The notes: generated by a model not told the origin, from the letters alone. 20,270 bases of DNA from DASSWG01 sp035704905 (GCA_035704905.1 DASSWN010000199.1:1-20270), one strand, 5' to 3'; positions 1 through 7,918 are shown, numbered from the stretch's first letter. Numbers and translations are program-made.

Positions 1-2
1 TA

Positions 3-119
3 TTGGTGGAAAACATAGACATTAACTCAATTGCAAGGAAGTTAGTGCTTTACAGTGAACCATTATCCTTCTTGACCAATCCACCAGATATTGCAAATAA
101 CAGTAAATTAGCAGCTTAA
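3..119 (+). CDS. Possible 3' end of a gene cut by the window edge
   Basis: The frame starting at base 3 is open for 38 codons and ends in a TAA just before the IS982-like element. The readable tail includes LVLYSEPLSFLTNPPD and ends NNSKLAA. I do not recognise the family. The other two forward frames stop within the first 25 bases, so this is the only candidate for coding here. It could equally be the remnant of a gene damaged by the insertion that follows, or chance. Only the sequence upstream of the window could decide. Confidence 0.3.
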   Translation: MVENIDINSIARKLVLYSEPLSFLTNPPDIANNSKLAA

Positions 120-138
120 ATTAAGTGCGAAACTTGAG

Positions 139-144
139 TAATTA
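139..144. repeat. Left target-site duplication TAATTA
   Basis: TAATTA lies directly outside the left ACCC tip of the mini-element, and the same hexamer lies directly outside the right GGGT tip. The 6-bp length fits the range for IS982-type insertion. The palindromic sequence weakens the case a little, because the bases could also be part of the inverted repeats. Confidence 0.6.
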
Positions 145-478
145 ACCCGTAGTGCATTATAAAAAAAGTTGTGCAAACCATCAAAAAGTGGTATATTGTA
201 TTGATAACCAAACCGATACAATTATGCACAACTTTGAAGCAAGTTACAAATTAATTTTGGAAGAATTACATAAACTGATCAACAAAGATAATTTATTTTC
301 CCAACTTTGCGATCAGTTTATGATAAGACGCAATTACGCCAAAACTTTTCAAGGGTATAAAACACGGGTCTTGGCAAAAATTACAACTTTGACAACCATA
401 CAATATTTGAATAAATTTGTTTTCCAAAGAAACATAAACAACTTAAAAATTAACTTGATTCAATAATGCACCACGGGT
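145..478 (+). mobile_element. Internally deleted IS982-family element (MITE-like)
   Basis: The element begins ACCCGTAGTGCATTA and ends with the near-perfect inverted copy TAATGCACCACGGGT (one mismatch in 15). ACCC at the tips is typical of IS982-family ends. Both sides carry the hexamer TAATTA, read as a target-site duplication; because TAATTA is itself a palindrome it also lengthens the apparent inverted repeat to 20 of 21 bases. At about 334 bp the element is far shorter than a full IS982 (about 1 kb). Its only ORF joins the start of an IS982 transposase directly to its C-terminus, so the DDE catalytic core is gone. It could move only if a complete relative elsewhere in the genome supplied transposase. 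Confidence 0.8.
224..466 (+). pseudogene. Remnant IS982-family transposase, core deleted
   Basis: From the ATG at 224 the 80 residues begin MHNFEASYKLILEELHKLI, the usual start of IS982-family transposases. They then jump straight to the family's C-terminal block, LFSQLCDQFMIRRNYAKTF, followed by a region ending in INLIQ. Full family members are roughly 290-300 aa; the roughly 200 residues in between, which hold the DDE catalytic residues, are missing. The reading frame is kept across the junction near base 295. The frame is open further upstream to a GTG at 152, but that extension is not transposase-like. The stop codon lies inside the right inverted repeat. The product cannot be catalytic; whether it is made, or binds the ends and interferes with transposition, is unknown. 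Confidence 0.75.
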
Positions 479-484
479 TAATTA
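479..484. repeat. Right target-site duplication TAATTA
   Basis: Matches the hexamer left of the element. It lies about 18 bases upstream of the TATATTTG promoter box of the next gene, so the insertion abuts that promoter. Confidence 0.6.
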
Positions 485-501
485 ATAAGCATCTTTTTGA
501 T

Positions 502-509
502 TATATTTG
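502..509 (+). promoter_or_regulatory. Promoter -7 box TATATTTG for the S74/T9SS gene
   Basis: Exact match to the Bacteroidota TAnnTTTG -7 consensus, 30 bases upstream of the ATG at 540. No clean TTG -33 box is seen at the expected distance; that position falls on the right edge of the IS982-like element, so the insertion may have replaced or altered it. Confidence 0.6.
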
Positions 510-539
510 TTTTTACGAAATTTTTAAAATTAAATTATC

Positions 540-1949
540 ATGAAAAATTTTATTTTATTGTGTGCAATTTTTACGTTAACCACAGGTTTGGCGCAAAACA
601 ATCCGAACATTTAATTCAATTCAACCGTTAACTCCTTCCATTTCGGGCGAAATATTTCGGTTTCAACCCGGCGTTGTTACACAGTTGGACCAGGGCAGCA
701 CTTTCAGCACCAGCAGCAGATTTTTTACCCTCGGTCGTTTTATAAATGGTGCGCAAACAACCTATGGCCTTAATTTTATGGTCAATGGAAAGGGGGTTGG
801 TTTTGGTTATCCTTCGTTAACCACTTTGAACCCACAAATCGTTTGGAAAGGTGATGGCTCCTCAAATTTAGGGGATTTGGAATTCCGGTACGCTTCTTCC
901 TTTACTTCGGGAAATACTGAACTGACCGCCACCATGCGCGATGATGGTTCCACCATTTTTGGCGAGGATCCAAGCGATCCCCTATTTAGTGATGTTACCG
1001 TGGGTATTTATTCGGAAAGACAATTTGGGTTAAAAGTGTATGTGCCGGAGAGTGAATTTTCTGAAAGCTACGCCGGGGTTTTAGAATTGAGGCACCTATA
1101 GCGACTAATATAGGAGTTGCAGGTAAAGCAGCCAACGGCGTGGAAAGAAATTTTGCTGTTTATGGTTCAGCGGGAACGGGCGGTAGTTCAATAGCAACTA
1201 ATTACGCTGTTTATGGAGAAGCTCAGGATCCAGGTTTCGGGGGCACTTATTATGCCGGGTTTTTTGACGGCGATGTTACGGTTACTGGCACGTTCACAAA
1301 CCCTTCCGACAAAAAGCTCAAAGAAAACATAGAACCGGAAAAGAATGTTTTGGAGCAAATTGAAAAACTGAACCCGGTGGTTTTTCAATTCAAAAACACC
1401 GATGAAGTCAATTTACCAACGGGATTGCAACATGGTTTTATTGCCCAAGAACTGGAAAAAATATTTCCCGAACTGGTCAAAGAGGTCACCAAACCTGTGT
1501 TCAACGAAAAAGGGGAAATTACTGGCAACACCAGTTTTAAATCCGTCAATTATATCGGGATGATTTCTATTTTGGCACAATCGGTCAAGGAACTTAACGC
1601 CAAAGTAGGCCAGTTGGAAAAATCACAACAAACTTATGTGGTTCTCAACAACAGCCTTAGCGCACAAGAGCTTGAGAACTTGGAAGGCAAGATTTATAGT
1701 TTGGAGCAAAACAATCCCAATCCGTTCAACAAGCAAACGATTATCAGCTATAAAGTCCCGGAAAATGATAAATCAGTAACCATCATGATTTTTGATATGA
1801 CGGGAAATTTGCTGAAAAAATATGAGCTCGACAAACCTGAAGGAAGTATAACAATTTCCGCCAGTGAACTGCACCAAGGGATTTTTCTATATAGTTTGGT
1901 CAGTCATGGCCGGGAAGTCATCACCAAAAAAATGATCGTGGAATATTAA
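540..1949 (+). pseudogene. Secreted Peptidase_S74-domain protein with T9SS tail, frameshifted twice
   Basis: Three frames together make one protein. The ATG at 540 gives a signal peptide, MKNFILLCAIFTLTTGLAQ, then stops after five more codons. Dropping one A from the A-run at 595-598 continues it as TIRTFNSIQPLTPSISGE and on into the frame open to 1101. Adding one G to the G-run at 1075-1078 joins that to the last frame through FRIEAPIATNIGV. The last part holds a Peptidase_S74 intramolecular chaperone domain (DKKLKENIEP, then NPVVFQFK and HGFIAQELEKIFPELV), a short coiled coil, and a T9SS type A sorting domain (NNPNPFNKQTIISY ... GIFLYSLV). S74 domains trimerise and may self-cleave fibre-like proteins. 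Either a true pseudogene or a gene with two homopolymer sequencing errors. Confidence 0.8.
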
Positions 1950-2002
1950 GGATTGAAGATCAACGCTTATTAATTTTTGATTGTCAAAACACCGGTTAAC
2001 AG

Positions 2003-2608
2003 CTACTGCCCACTGAACACCAATTCTTTCTCCACTTCTTTTTCCAAACTCTTTTCTTCGGAATTGACAATTTCCATAATTTCTTGCGGTGACATATAAA
2101 GTTTTGCAATGCGCGCTTTATATTTCGAGGAAACATGCGCATTGTTTAAAATAAAATCTTTTGTAGCCAGAATGTAATTGGACATTCCGTGCTGAACGGC
2201 GATGGTGTCGGCCGTGCGTTCCACTTCCTTCAAATGTTTTTGGGAAAATAAATATTTCAGTCCAAAAATAAGCATCCCAATGGCAGAACGGTCATGATAA
2301 TCAATAACATGGCCCAATTCATGGCCAAACCAGCCAATCAACACTTCTTTTTCCATGTCTTCAATACTGAATTCTTTCTGCTCAATATGAATTTTTTCAC
2401 TAATCAAAATTTTGTAGCCGCGATTTTTGCGCCCCCTCAAAATTGTTGACAAATCAGGTTGGGCTTGCATGGTCGATTTTTTGATTTGCTTTTTAAATTT
2501 GAATTCAATTGGAGTATTTTTCAGTTCCGGATAGAAAGAAAGCGCCTTTAAGACCTCTTTTTTAATATTGGAAGGAATTATTTTATTGCTGAAGGAAGAT
2601 TCGCTCAT
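2003..2608 (-). CDS. Putative zinc metallopeptidase (HELGH)
   Basis: A 201-aa protein with no signal peptide. HELGH at residues 96-100 is an HExxH zinc site, and E130-R-T-A-D134 downstream fits the ExxxD third-ligand pattern of gluzincin-type peptidases such as M48. A hydrophobic stretch (IGMLIFGLKYLF, about 110-121) sits between them and might be a membrane-contacting helix. The length and lack of multiple TM segments do not match HtpX or Ste24, so I can only call it a putative peptidase. It is transcribed divergently from the MATE gene. Its last codons and stop lie inside a dispersed-repeat-like sequence that also ends the DUF2911 gene at 7983. The substrate is unknown. Confidence 0.65.
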   Translation of the reverse strand: MSESSFSNKIIPSNIKKEVLKALSFYPELKNTPIEFKFKKQIKKSTMQAQPDLSTILRGRKNRGYKILISEKIHIEQKEFSIEDMEKEVLIGWFGHELGHVIDYHDRSAIGMLIFGLKYLFSQKHLKEVERTADTIAVQHGMSNYILATKDFILNNAHVSSKYKARIAKLYMSPQEIMEIVNSEEKSLEKEVEKELVFSGQ

Positions 2609-2672
2609 GGGATTCTGTGTACTTTTTTAAAATTATGCATAAACTGTTCCAAATCGATTCAATTCTACGCGC

Positions 2673-2680
2673 TATCTTTG
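2673..2680 (+). promoter_or_regulatory. Promoter -7 box TATCTTTG for the MATE gene
   Basis: Exact TAnnTTTG match ending only 6 bases before the ATG at 2687, so the transcript should start at or very near the start codon (leaderless or nearly so). The box sits between two copies of CGCGCTAT (2668-2675 and 2681-2688). The -33 region is not a clear TTG. Confidence 0.65.
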
Positions 2681-2686
2681 CGCGCT

Positions 2687-4051
2687 ATGAAACTCTACGG
2701 GTACACAAGCGAATTTAAAACCAACCTCAACTTGGCTTTTCCGGTCATGTTGGGCCAGTTGGGGCAAGTGATCGTAGGGTTGGCCGATAATATTATGGTA
2801 GGCCAACTCGGTGCGGCACAACTTGCCGCGGTTTCCCTCGGAAACAGTTTGGTTTTTATTGCATTGTCAATAGGCATAGGGTTTAGTTTTGCCATTACGC
2901 CGTTGATTGCGGAAGCCGATGGAGCTTCCAATATCGAAAAAGGCCGCTCGGTTTTTCAGCATGGAATTATTTTATGTTCCATTACCGGGTTCTTGCTTTT
3001 TATACTTTTATTGCTGGCAAAACCGGTGCTTCATCATTTAAATCAGCCTCCGGAAGTTGTCGAATTAGCAATTCCATACTTGGAAATCGTGGCATTTTCC
3101 ATGATTCCATTGCTCGTTTTCCAAGGTTTCAAACAATTTGCCGATGGACTTTCGCAAACTAAATACGGAATGTACGCCATTATTTTGGCGAATGCTGTTA
3201 ATATTTTGTTCAATTATTTCCTGATTTACGGAATCTGGATTTTTCCACGTATGGAAGTGGAGGGGGCAGCTTTGGGAACCTTAATTTCCCGATTTTTTAT
3301 GCTGGGTTTCATTTTTTTTATTTTGAACTCCAAGCAGAAATTCAAACCCTATTTTGTTTCCTTTAAAGGAAAAATCAGAAAGATTATTTTTCGCCGCCTA
3401 ATTCGCTTGGGTTTTCCCACGGCCTTGCAAATGTTGTTCGAAATTGGGCTTTTTACGTCCTCGGTTTTTTTGGCCGGAACGCTTGGAACGAATTCGCAAG
3501 CTGCCAATCAAATTGCCTTGAACTTGGCTTCGATGACCTATATGATCGCGGTTGGACTGGGCATAACGGCCACCATTCGCGTAGGAAATCAGAAAGGTTT
3601 GCGGAATTATAAAGATCTCAAACGCATTGCCCGTTCCAATTTTTTACTGGTTTTTCTGATTGAAACAGTTTTCGCCATTGGATTTATTCTTCTGAAAGAT
3701 TTTCTTCCTACTATATATATTGACAATCAAACCGTAATCATTTTGGCGGCTCAACTGTTGATTATTGCCGCATTGTTTCAACTGAGCGATGGCTTACAAG
3801 TTACCATTTTGGGTGCATTGCGGGGGTTGCAAGATGTGAAAATCCCCACGCTAATTTGTTTTCTGGCCTATTGGGCAATCGGTTTTCCGTTATCTTTTTT
3901 CCTCGGAAAGGCCGATGTGCTTGGTAGTTTCGGAATTTGGATCGGGCTTCTTGCTGGTTTGTCCGCTTCGGCTATAATGTTGTATTTTCGTTTTGATTTT
4001 TTAAGCAAGAAATTGATTGCAAAAATCACCATACCGCGAATTCAAAAATAG
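2687..4051 (+). CDS. MATE-family multidrug/sodium efflux transporter (NorM-like)
   Basis: A 454-aa inner-membrane exporter with about 12 hydrophobic segments in two homologous halves, the MATE size and layout. Family-typical stretches include LAFPVMLGQLGQVIVGLADN at the N-terminus, GAAQLAAVSLGNS, and the second-half counterpart LGFPTALQMLFEIGLF with LGTNSQAANQIALNLAS. MATE proteins expel cationic drugs, dyes or metabolites in exchange for Na+ or H+; the substrate here cannot be read. I take ATG 2687 rather than the in-frame TTG at 2678, because that TTG is the end of the -7 box. A perfect 13-bp inverted repeat spans the stop codon. The next gene follows 53 bases on and may be cotranscribed. 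Confidence 0.92.
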   Translation: MKLYGYTSEFKTNLNLAFPVMLGQLGQVIVGLADNIMVGQLGAAQLAAVSLGNSLVFIALSIGIGFSFAITPLIAEADGASNIEKGRSVFQHGIILCSITGFLLFILLLLAKPVLHHLNQPPEVVELAIPYLEIVAFSMIPLLVFQGFKQFADGLSQTKYGMYAIILANAVNILFNYFLIYGIWIFPRMEVEGAALGTLISRFFMLGFIFFILNSKQKFKPYFVSFKGKIRKIIFRRLIRLGFPTALQMLFEIGLFTSSVFLAGTLGTNSQAANQIALNLASMTYMIAVGLGITATIRVGNQKGLRNYKDLKRIARSNFLLVFLIETVFAIGFILLKDFLPTIYIDNQTVIILAAQLLIIAALFQLSDGLQVTILGALRGLQDVKIPTLICFLAYWAIGFPLSFFLGKADVLGSFGIWIGLLAGLSASAIMLYFRFDFLSKKLIAKITIPRIQK

Positions 4052-4070
4052 GACTGCATTTTTGAATTCG
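4037..4070. repeat. Perfect 13-bp inverted repeat across the MATE stop codon
   Basis: CGAATTCAAAAAT and ATTTTTGAATTCG are exact reverse complements around an 8-base loop. The left arm is the last codons of the MATE gene and the stop lies at the arm/loop border. No T-run follows on either strand outside the stem, although each arm carries A5/T5. It may be a weak terminator or an RNA end-protecting hairpin separating the MATE gene from the two genes downstream. Confidence 0.7.
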
Positions 4071-4104
4071 AAGCAAAAAGAAACAACTTTAAAAACAGAA
4101 GTTT

Positions 4105-4332
4105 ATGGAATTTCCGAAATTTTTATTGGGCGACAACACCGATTTTCCTGACGCGGTTTTCGTGATACACACCGAATATCCGCGGTTCATTATTAATTTG
4201 TCGAACGATGAAGTGGAATGGCTCGAAGATTTTGAGGCCACTGACGAAAAGGAACTGGCTACCGAAGCAGAAATTCTGATTGGTGCCGCAACCGAATTTT
4301 ATGACCGCGAAGTAGCCCGATACGAGGAATAA
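4105..4332 (+). CDS. Small acidic protein of unknown function (75 aa)
   Basis: Begins MEFPKFLLGDNTDFPDAVFV and is rich in Asp and Glu (e.g. NDEVEWLEDFEATDEKE). No signal peptide, membrane segment or metal motif is visible, so it should be a soluble cytoplasmic protein. I recognise the sequence type as a small conserved protein of Flavobacteriia but know no function. The stop TAA is followed at once by the ATG of the PAP2 phosphatase, with no intervening base, which implies translational coupling and a shared role or at least shared dosage. A-rich sequence precedes the start (AACAGAAGTTT). Confidence 0.75.
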   Translation: MEFPKFLLGDNTDFPDAVFVIHTEYPRFIINLSNDEVEWLEDFEATDEKELATEAEILIGAATEFYDREVARYEE

Positions 4333-4887
4333 ATGGAAAGACTACAGCAACTCGATCAAGAACTTTTTTTATTCCTGAATAATTTGGGAAGCGAAAACTG
4401 GGATTGGTTCTGGATTTTTCTGAGCCACAAATTGGCCGCCATTCCATTATATATTTTTCTAATGTACTTGATTTATAGGCATTTTGGGTGGAAAGGAACT
4501 TTAATCACCGTGGTTTTGGTCGCCGGACTAATTACTTGTACCGACCAGTTGGCAAATGTTTTCAAAGACGGATTCGAACGTTTGCGTCCGTGCCAACAAG
4601 ATTTTATTAAAATTCGCTATTTGGATGATTACTGCGGAAAATATGGTTTTTTCTCCGCTCACGCCGCAAGCACAATGGGAGCGGCGTTTTATGTTGGGTT
4701 CATTTTAAAACCTTTTTATAAATGGATTTTTCCACTGATGCTCATTTGGGCAATTTTTGTGGGCTATAGCCGAATTTATATTGGGGTCCATTATCCGGGC
4801 GATGTTTTGGTGGGAATGATTCTTGGTGCAATGCTTGGGTTTTTGTTTTACAAAATACAAAAATGGGCTGTGTGGAAGATGGGTTGA
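4333..4887 (+). CDS. PAP2-family membrane phosphatase
   Basis: A 184-aa integral membrane protein with about five hydrophobic helices and the complete three-part PAP2 active site: K78-x6-R85-P86, S108-A-H110 (replacing the usual SGH), and S146-R147-x5-H153-x3-D157 (GYSRIYIGVHYPGD). The two His residues are the nucleophile and the general acid/base. Family members dephosphorylate undecaprenyl diphosphate, phosphatidylglycerol phosphate or lipid A on the outer face of the inner membrane. The substrate cannot be read, though recycling of undecaprenyl carrier is a fair guess. It abuts the 75-aa gene upstream and converges on the FG-GAP gene, 16 bases away. Confidence 0.9.
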   Translation: MERLQQLDQELFLFLNNLGSENWDWFWIFLSHKLAAIPLYIFLMYLIYRHFGWKGTLITVVLVAGLITCTDQLANVFKDGFERLRPCQQDFIKIRYLDDYCGKYGFFSAHAASTMGAAFYVGFILKPFYKWIFPLMLIWAIFVGYSRIYIGVHYPGDVLVGMILGAMLGFLFYKIQKWAVWKMG

Positions 4888-4903
4888 AAACCCCGTAAAA
4901 AAA

Positions 4904-6259
4904 TCATTCCACGACCAGTTTTTCAGTGTGGATTTGTCCGTTTTTTGTTATTTCCACCAAATAATTGCCGGGCTGAAAATGAGAAATATCCAAAATTTTA
5001 TTTGAAATAGTTTTTGGGTTTCGGTAAATTAGCTGGCCATTCAGATCGAAAATTTTTATCGAAAAAAAAGCATCAGTCCCAACGTCGATCAAGATACTTT
5101 CTTTGGCAGGATTGGGATAAATCACCAACTTAGACAAATTTCGATTTTCTTCAGTCCTCAGGTTGGTTGTATTTAGGTGATAGGCCAATGTGTTGGTCGC
5201 TCCGGACCACACGTAGTCTTTTACTTCATTATTATCCACAGTGACAAGTGCAAGTTCGTCCATATACAAGGTATTGTCTTGAGCAACGGAAATTTCAGTG
5301 GAAAAAGTATGGTTGGCATCATTCAAAAAAACCGATATATTGTTCAAATAACTTGCATAGACATCTTGTAGGCCATCGTTGTTGTAATCAATCGATATGA
5401 ACGAATGCAGATCGGGGGCAATTGATAAAGTTGTTTCGTAACCCATAGTTCCGTTCCCGTCATTGCTGAACCATTTATTCTCATTGGCGGAATTTTGCAT
5501 CAAAACATCAATATCGCCATCGGCATCCATATCGAAAGGATGCACGATAAAGCCAATTTCACTTATGGTGGAATAATAATGTGGTGTGAATACGCCATTT
5601 CCGGAATTAATGTAAACCACTAATCCTGCTGTCTCACCAACTGTCAAATCGATATGGCCGTCCGAATTGAAATCGGCAATAGCCAAATCGAGACATTCCA
5701 AAGGACGTGGGGAGGTGACAGTGGTTAGAATATGTTCTTTGGTGAAATTTCCGGTACCATTATTTCGATAATAATCAATGGAATGTTGCCCAATTATGAC
5801 CAAGTCATCGCTTCCATTCCCGTCAAAATCGGCCACTTCGATATCATTCAACGTAATGGAAATATTTGAATCGATTAGTATGGGGTCAGAAAAGGTTCCG
5901 TTATTGTTGATATATAAAAACGCCTCAAAATTAATTCCGCCAATCATCAAAATATCGCTCCAGCCATCATTATTAAAATCGCCCGTTGCCACACCTTCGG
6001 AAAAAGGAACCGCATCAATAAGTTGAAAAGTCGAAAAATCGCTGCCATTTGTGTTCCGGTAATAACCAACTTTTCCGTTGCTGCCGGTAAAAGAAGCTAT
6101 TATGTCCTTGAAACCGTTTTGATCCAAATCTGCGGAAATAATTTTAGATATCCCTGTAGATATCGGACTGTTGTCAATGATTTCCAGCGGGCCGATTTGA
6201 GAATGTGTCGTTTGTGCAATTGTTGCAATCAAAAAGAAAGTGGAGTACCAATGTTTCAT
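4904..6259 (-). CDS. Secreted FG-GAP/VCBS repeat protein with T9SS sorting domain
   Basis: A 451-aa protein. The signal peptide is MKHWYSTFFLIATIAQTTHS. About six FG-GAP/VCBS-type blades follow, each with a calcium-binding Dx(D/N)xDG core: DLDQNGFKDI, DFNNDGWSDI, DFDGNGSDDL, DFNSDGHIDL, DMDADGDIDV and DYNNDGLQDV. They predict an integrin-like beta-propeller. The last 80 residues form a T9SS type A sorting domain (LVIYPNPAKESILIDV ... FDLNGQLIY ... QPGNYLVEI). It should cross the outer membrane by the type IX system and be released or anchored at the surface. Binding partner unknown. It is upstream-divergent from nothing: the MeaB gene on the same strand ends 60 bases before its start, so cotranscription is possible, though the functions look unrelated. 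Confidence 0.9.
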   Translation of the reverse strand: MKHWYSTFFLIATIAQTTHSQIGPLEIIDNSPISTGISKIISADLDQNGFKDIIASFTGSNGKVGYYRNTNGSDFSTFQLIDAVPFSEGVATGDFNNDGWSDILMIGGINFEAFLYINNNGTFSDPILIDSNISITLNDIEVADFDGNGSDDLVIIGQHSIDYYRNNGTGNFTKEHILTTVTSPRPLECLDLAIADFNSDGHIDLTVGETAGLVVYINSGNGVFTPHYYSTISEIGFIVHPFDMDADGDIDVLMQNSANENKWFSNDGNGTMGYETTLSIAPDLHSFISIDYNNDGLQDVYASYLNNISVFLNDANHTFSTEISVAQDNTLYMDELALVTVDNNEVKDYVWSGATNTLAYHLNTTNLRTEENRNLSKLVIYPNPAKESILIDVGTDAFFSIKIFDLNGQLIYRNPKTISNKILDISHFQPGNYLVEITKNGQIHTEKLVVE

Positions 6260-6319
6260 ACATAGATAATTTAAAACTAAAATAATTTTTTGGATATTGT
6301 ATGCCCCATTTTTACCCTT

Positions 6320-7387
6320 CTATTTCAAGTTGAGCAAATATTTTGCCGCCAAAAACGGGGTGGTTTCTTTGTTTTCGACTGCTTTCAATTGTTCTTCGAG
6401 TATTTTTTTTACTTCGGGGTTTTGATAAAAATTTTGTTTCAATTGTTCTTCAATCGTTTGCAAGACCCAAAATCTGTTTTGCTCGTTTCGATTTTTTCCA
6501 AAATATCCATTGGCTTTCACTTCGTTTTGAAAATCCTCAATCATCTTCCAAATTTCGGCAATCCCGGTATTTTTCAGCGCACTGCAAAGACTAACTTTTG
6601 GATGCCAACCACTTTTTTTTGGTGGATACAGATGCAAGGCCCTTCTAAATTCTGTTTTGGCATGTTTTGCTGCCTTTTGGTTTTCGCCGTCCGCTTTGTT
6701 GATAACAATCGCATCGGCCATTTCCATAATACCTCGTTTAATTCCTTGCAATTCATCACCGGCACCGGCCAATTTCAACAATAAAAAGAAATCGGTCATT
6801 CCATGTACGGTGGTTTCACTTTGTCCCACACCAACCGTTTCAATTAAAATAATATCAAATCCGGCGGCTTCGCAAAGCATAATACTTTCTCTGGTTTTGC
6901 GCGAAACCCCACCGAGCGAGCCACCGGAAGGCGATGGTCGGATGAACGCATTTTCTTGCTTCACCAATTCATCCATGCGGGTTTTGTCGCCAAGAATGCT
7001 TCCCTGGGAAATCGAACTTGTCGGATCGACGGCCAGTACAGCAATTTTTTTGCCTAAACCGACCAAGTAGTTCCCAAAAGTTTCGATAAATGTGCTTTTT
7101 CCCACGCCCGGAACGCCGGTGATGCCGATACGAAGCGAATTTCCAGAGTAGGGCAGGCATGCCGCCAACAATTCCTCCATATCTTTTTGGTGCTTCGCAT
7201 GGTTGCTTTCTATTAAAGTAATACCTTGGCTCAAAGCGATTTTGTTTCCTTTGGTGATTTTTTCCGCCAATTGCGCACCTGAAATTTCCCGATTTCGAAA
7301 CTTCTTGATTTTTTGAATCCCCGTAGGATTTAAATTATCAAGGTTTTCTTGAGAACTCAGTTTATTGTCTTTTTTATGCTGATTCAA
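6320..7387 (-). CDS. meaB: MeaB/ArgK-type G3E GTPase, methylmalonyl-CoA mutase chaperone
   Basis: A 355-aa cytoplasmic P-loop GTPase. It shows Walker A GVPGVGKST (91-99), the DPTSS motif (121-125), IETVGVGQSE (182-191, switch/Walker B) and the base-reading NKAD (230-233). This set is diagnostic of MeaB/ArgK, which loads and protects the adenosylcobalamin of methylmalonyl-CoA mutase in propionate and branched-chain amino acid breakdown. A C-terminal helical extension (QTIEEQLKQNF onward) fits the dimerisation arm. No mutase gene is in the window. The start is a TTG at 7387; no in-frame ATG exists before residue 70, and the N-terminal helices are needed. A -7 box lies 18 bases upstream of it. 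Confidence 0.93.
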   Translation of the reverse strand: MNQHKKDNKLSSQENLDNLNPTGIQKIKKFRNREISGAQLAEKITKGNKIALSQGITLIESNHAKHQKDMEELLAACLPYSGNSLRIGITGVPGVGKSTFIETFGNYLVGLGKKIAVLAVDPTSSISQGSILGDKTRMDELVKQENAFIRPSPSGGSLGGVSRKTRESIMLCEAAGFDIILIETVGVGQSETTVHGMTDFFLLLKLAGAGDELQGIKRGIMEMADAIVINKADGENQKAAKHAKTEFRRALHLYPPKKSGWHPKVSLCSALKNTGIAEIWKMIEDFQNEVKANGYFGKNRNEQNRFWVLQTIEEQLKQNFYQNPEVKKILEEQLKAVENKETTPFLAAKYLLNLK

Positions 7388-7404
7388 ATTTTCAAACTTT
7401 TACA

Positions 7405-7412
7405 CAAATTTA
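7405..7412 (-). promoter_or_regulatory. Promoter -7 box TAAATTTG for meaB
   Basis: On the minus strand the sequence reads TAAATTTG, an exact TAnnTTTG, 17 bases before the proposed TTG start. This supports the TTG at 7387. No clear TTG -33 box is present. Confidence 0.45.
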
Positions 7413-7490
7413 TACAATCAATTTTTGAAAAGCCTACGAAACTTTGGTATATTGGTGCATTCATTCAAAATTGTAATCAAACCAAATCTC

Positions 7491-7913
7491 ATGAAGACTA
7501 TAAACACAGCAAAAGCGACTGCAAATGGGCGCGCGGGACATGTAAAAACCGATGATGGAAAAATAGATATGGACCTGAGCGTTCCCAAGAGTATGGGCGG
7601 CGAAGGCGGAAATGGCGTTAATCCGGAACAATTTTTTGCCTCGGCATATTCTGCTTGTTACGGAAGTGCGTTGCAAGCTTGCGCGGAAAAAATGAAAGTT
7701 GATCTCGGTGATTTCAGCGTTACCGCCACTATAAAACTTGGAAAAGATGAAGAAGGCGAACTGAATTTATCGGCCATTCTGGATTCTTATTTGCCAGGGG
7801 TTGATGTGGAAACCGGTGAAGAACTTGTGAACCAAGCCCATGAAATGTGCCCTTTTTCGCGCGCTACCCGCGACAATATCGATGTAACTTTAAATTTGAT
7901 GTTGGACGAGTGA
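7491..7913 (+). CDS. ohr: Organic hydroperoxide resistance protein (Ohr, OsmC family)
   Basis: A 140-aa cytoplasmic thiol peroxidase that reduces organic hydroperoxides, probably with lipoyl-protein thiols as reductant, as is known for Ohr. Peroxidatic C56 lies in SAYSACYGSAL and resolving C120 in HEMCPFSRATRDN. R14 (NGRAGHVKT) and E46 (NPEQFFAS) match the Arg and Glu that position the reactive thiolate in Ohr. Ohr rather than OsmC proper is favoured by the length and the CPFSRATR motif. The frame is open upstream to 7425, but ATG 7491 gives the normal family N-terminus. It is divergent from meaB, and their starts are about 100 bases apart. No OhrR-type regulator gene is nearby. Confidence 0.92.
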   Translation: MKTINTAKATANGRAGHVKTDDGKIDMDLSVPKSMGGEGGNGVNPEQFFASAYSACYGSALQACAEKMKVDLGDFSVTATIKLGKDEEGELNLSAILDSYLPGVDVETGEELVNQAHEMCPFSRATRDNIDVTLNLMLDE

Positions 7914-7918
7914 AAAGT

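Noticed and set aside
4881..4893. Small hairpin GGGTT-GAA-AACCC at the PAP2 stop as a terminator
   Set aside because: Only five pairs, and no T-run follows on the plus strand; the A-run sits on the wrong side.
6290..7070. Open plus-strand frames (e.g. 164 and 137 codons) opposite meaB
   Set aside because: They lie antisense to a gene with full MeaB motifs, have low-complexity Phe/Ser-rich translations and no recognisable domain.
7452..7459. TATATTGG as an ohr promoter box
   Set aside because: Mismatches the TTTG core of the consensus and lacks a convincing upstream partner.
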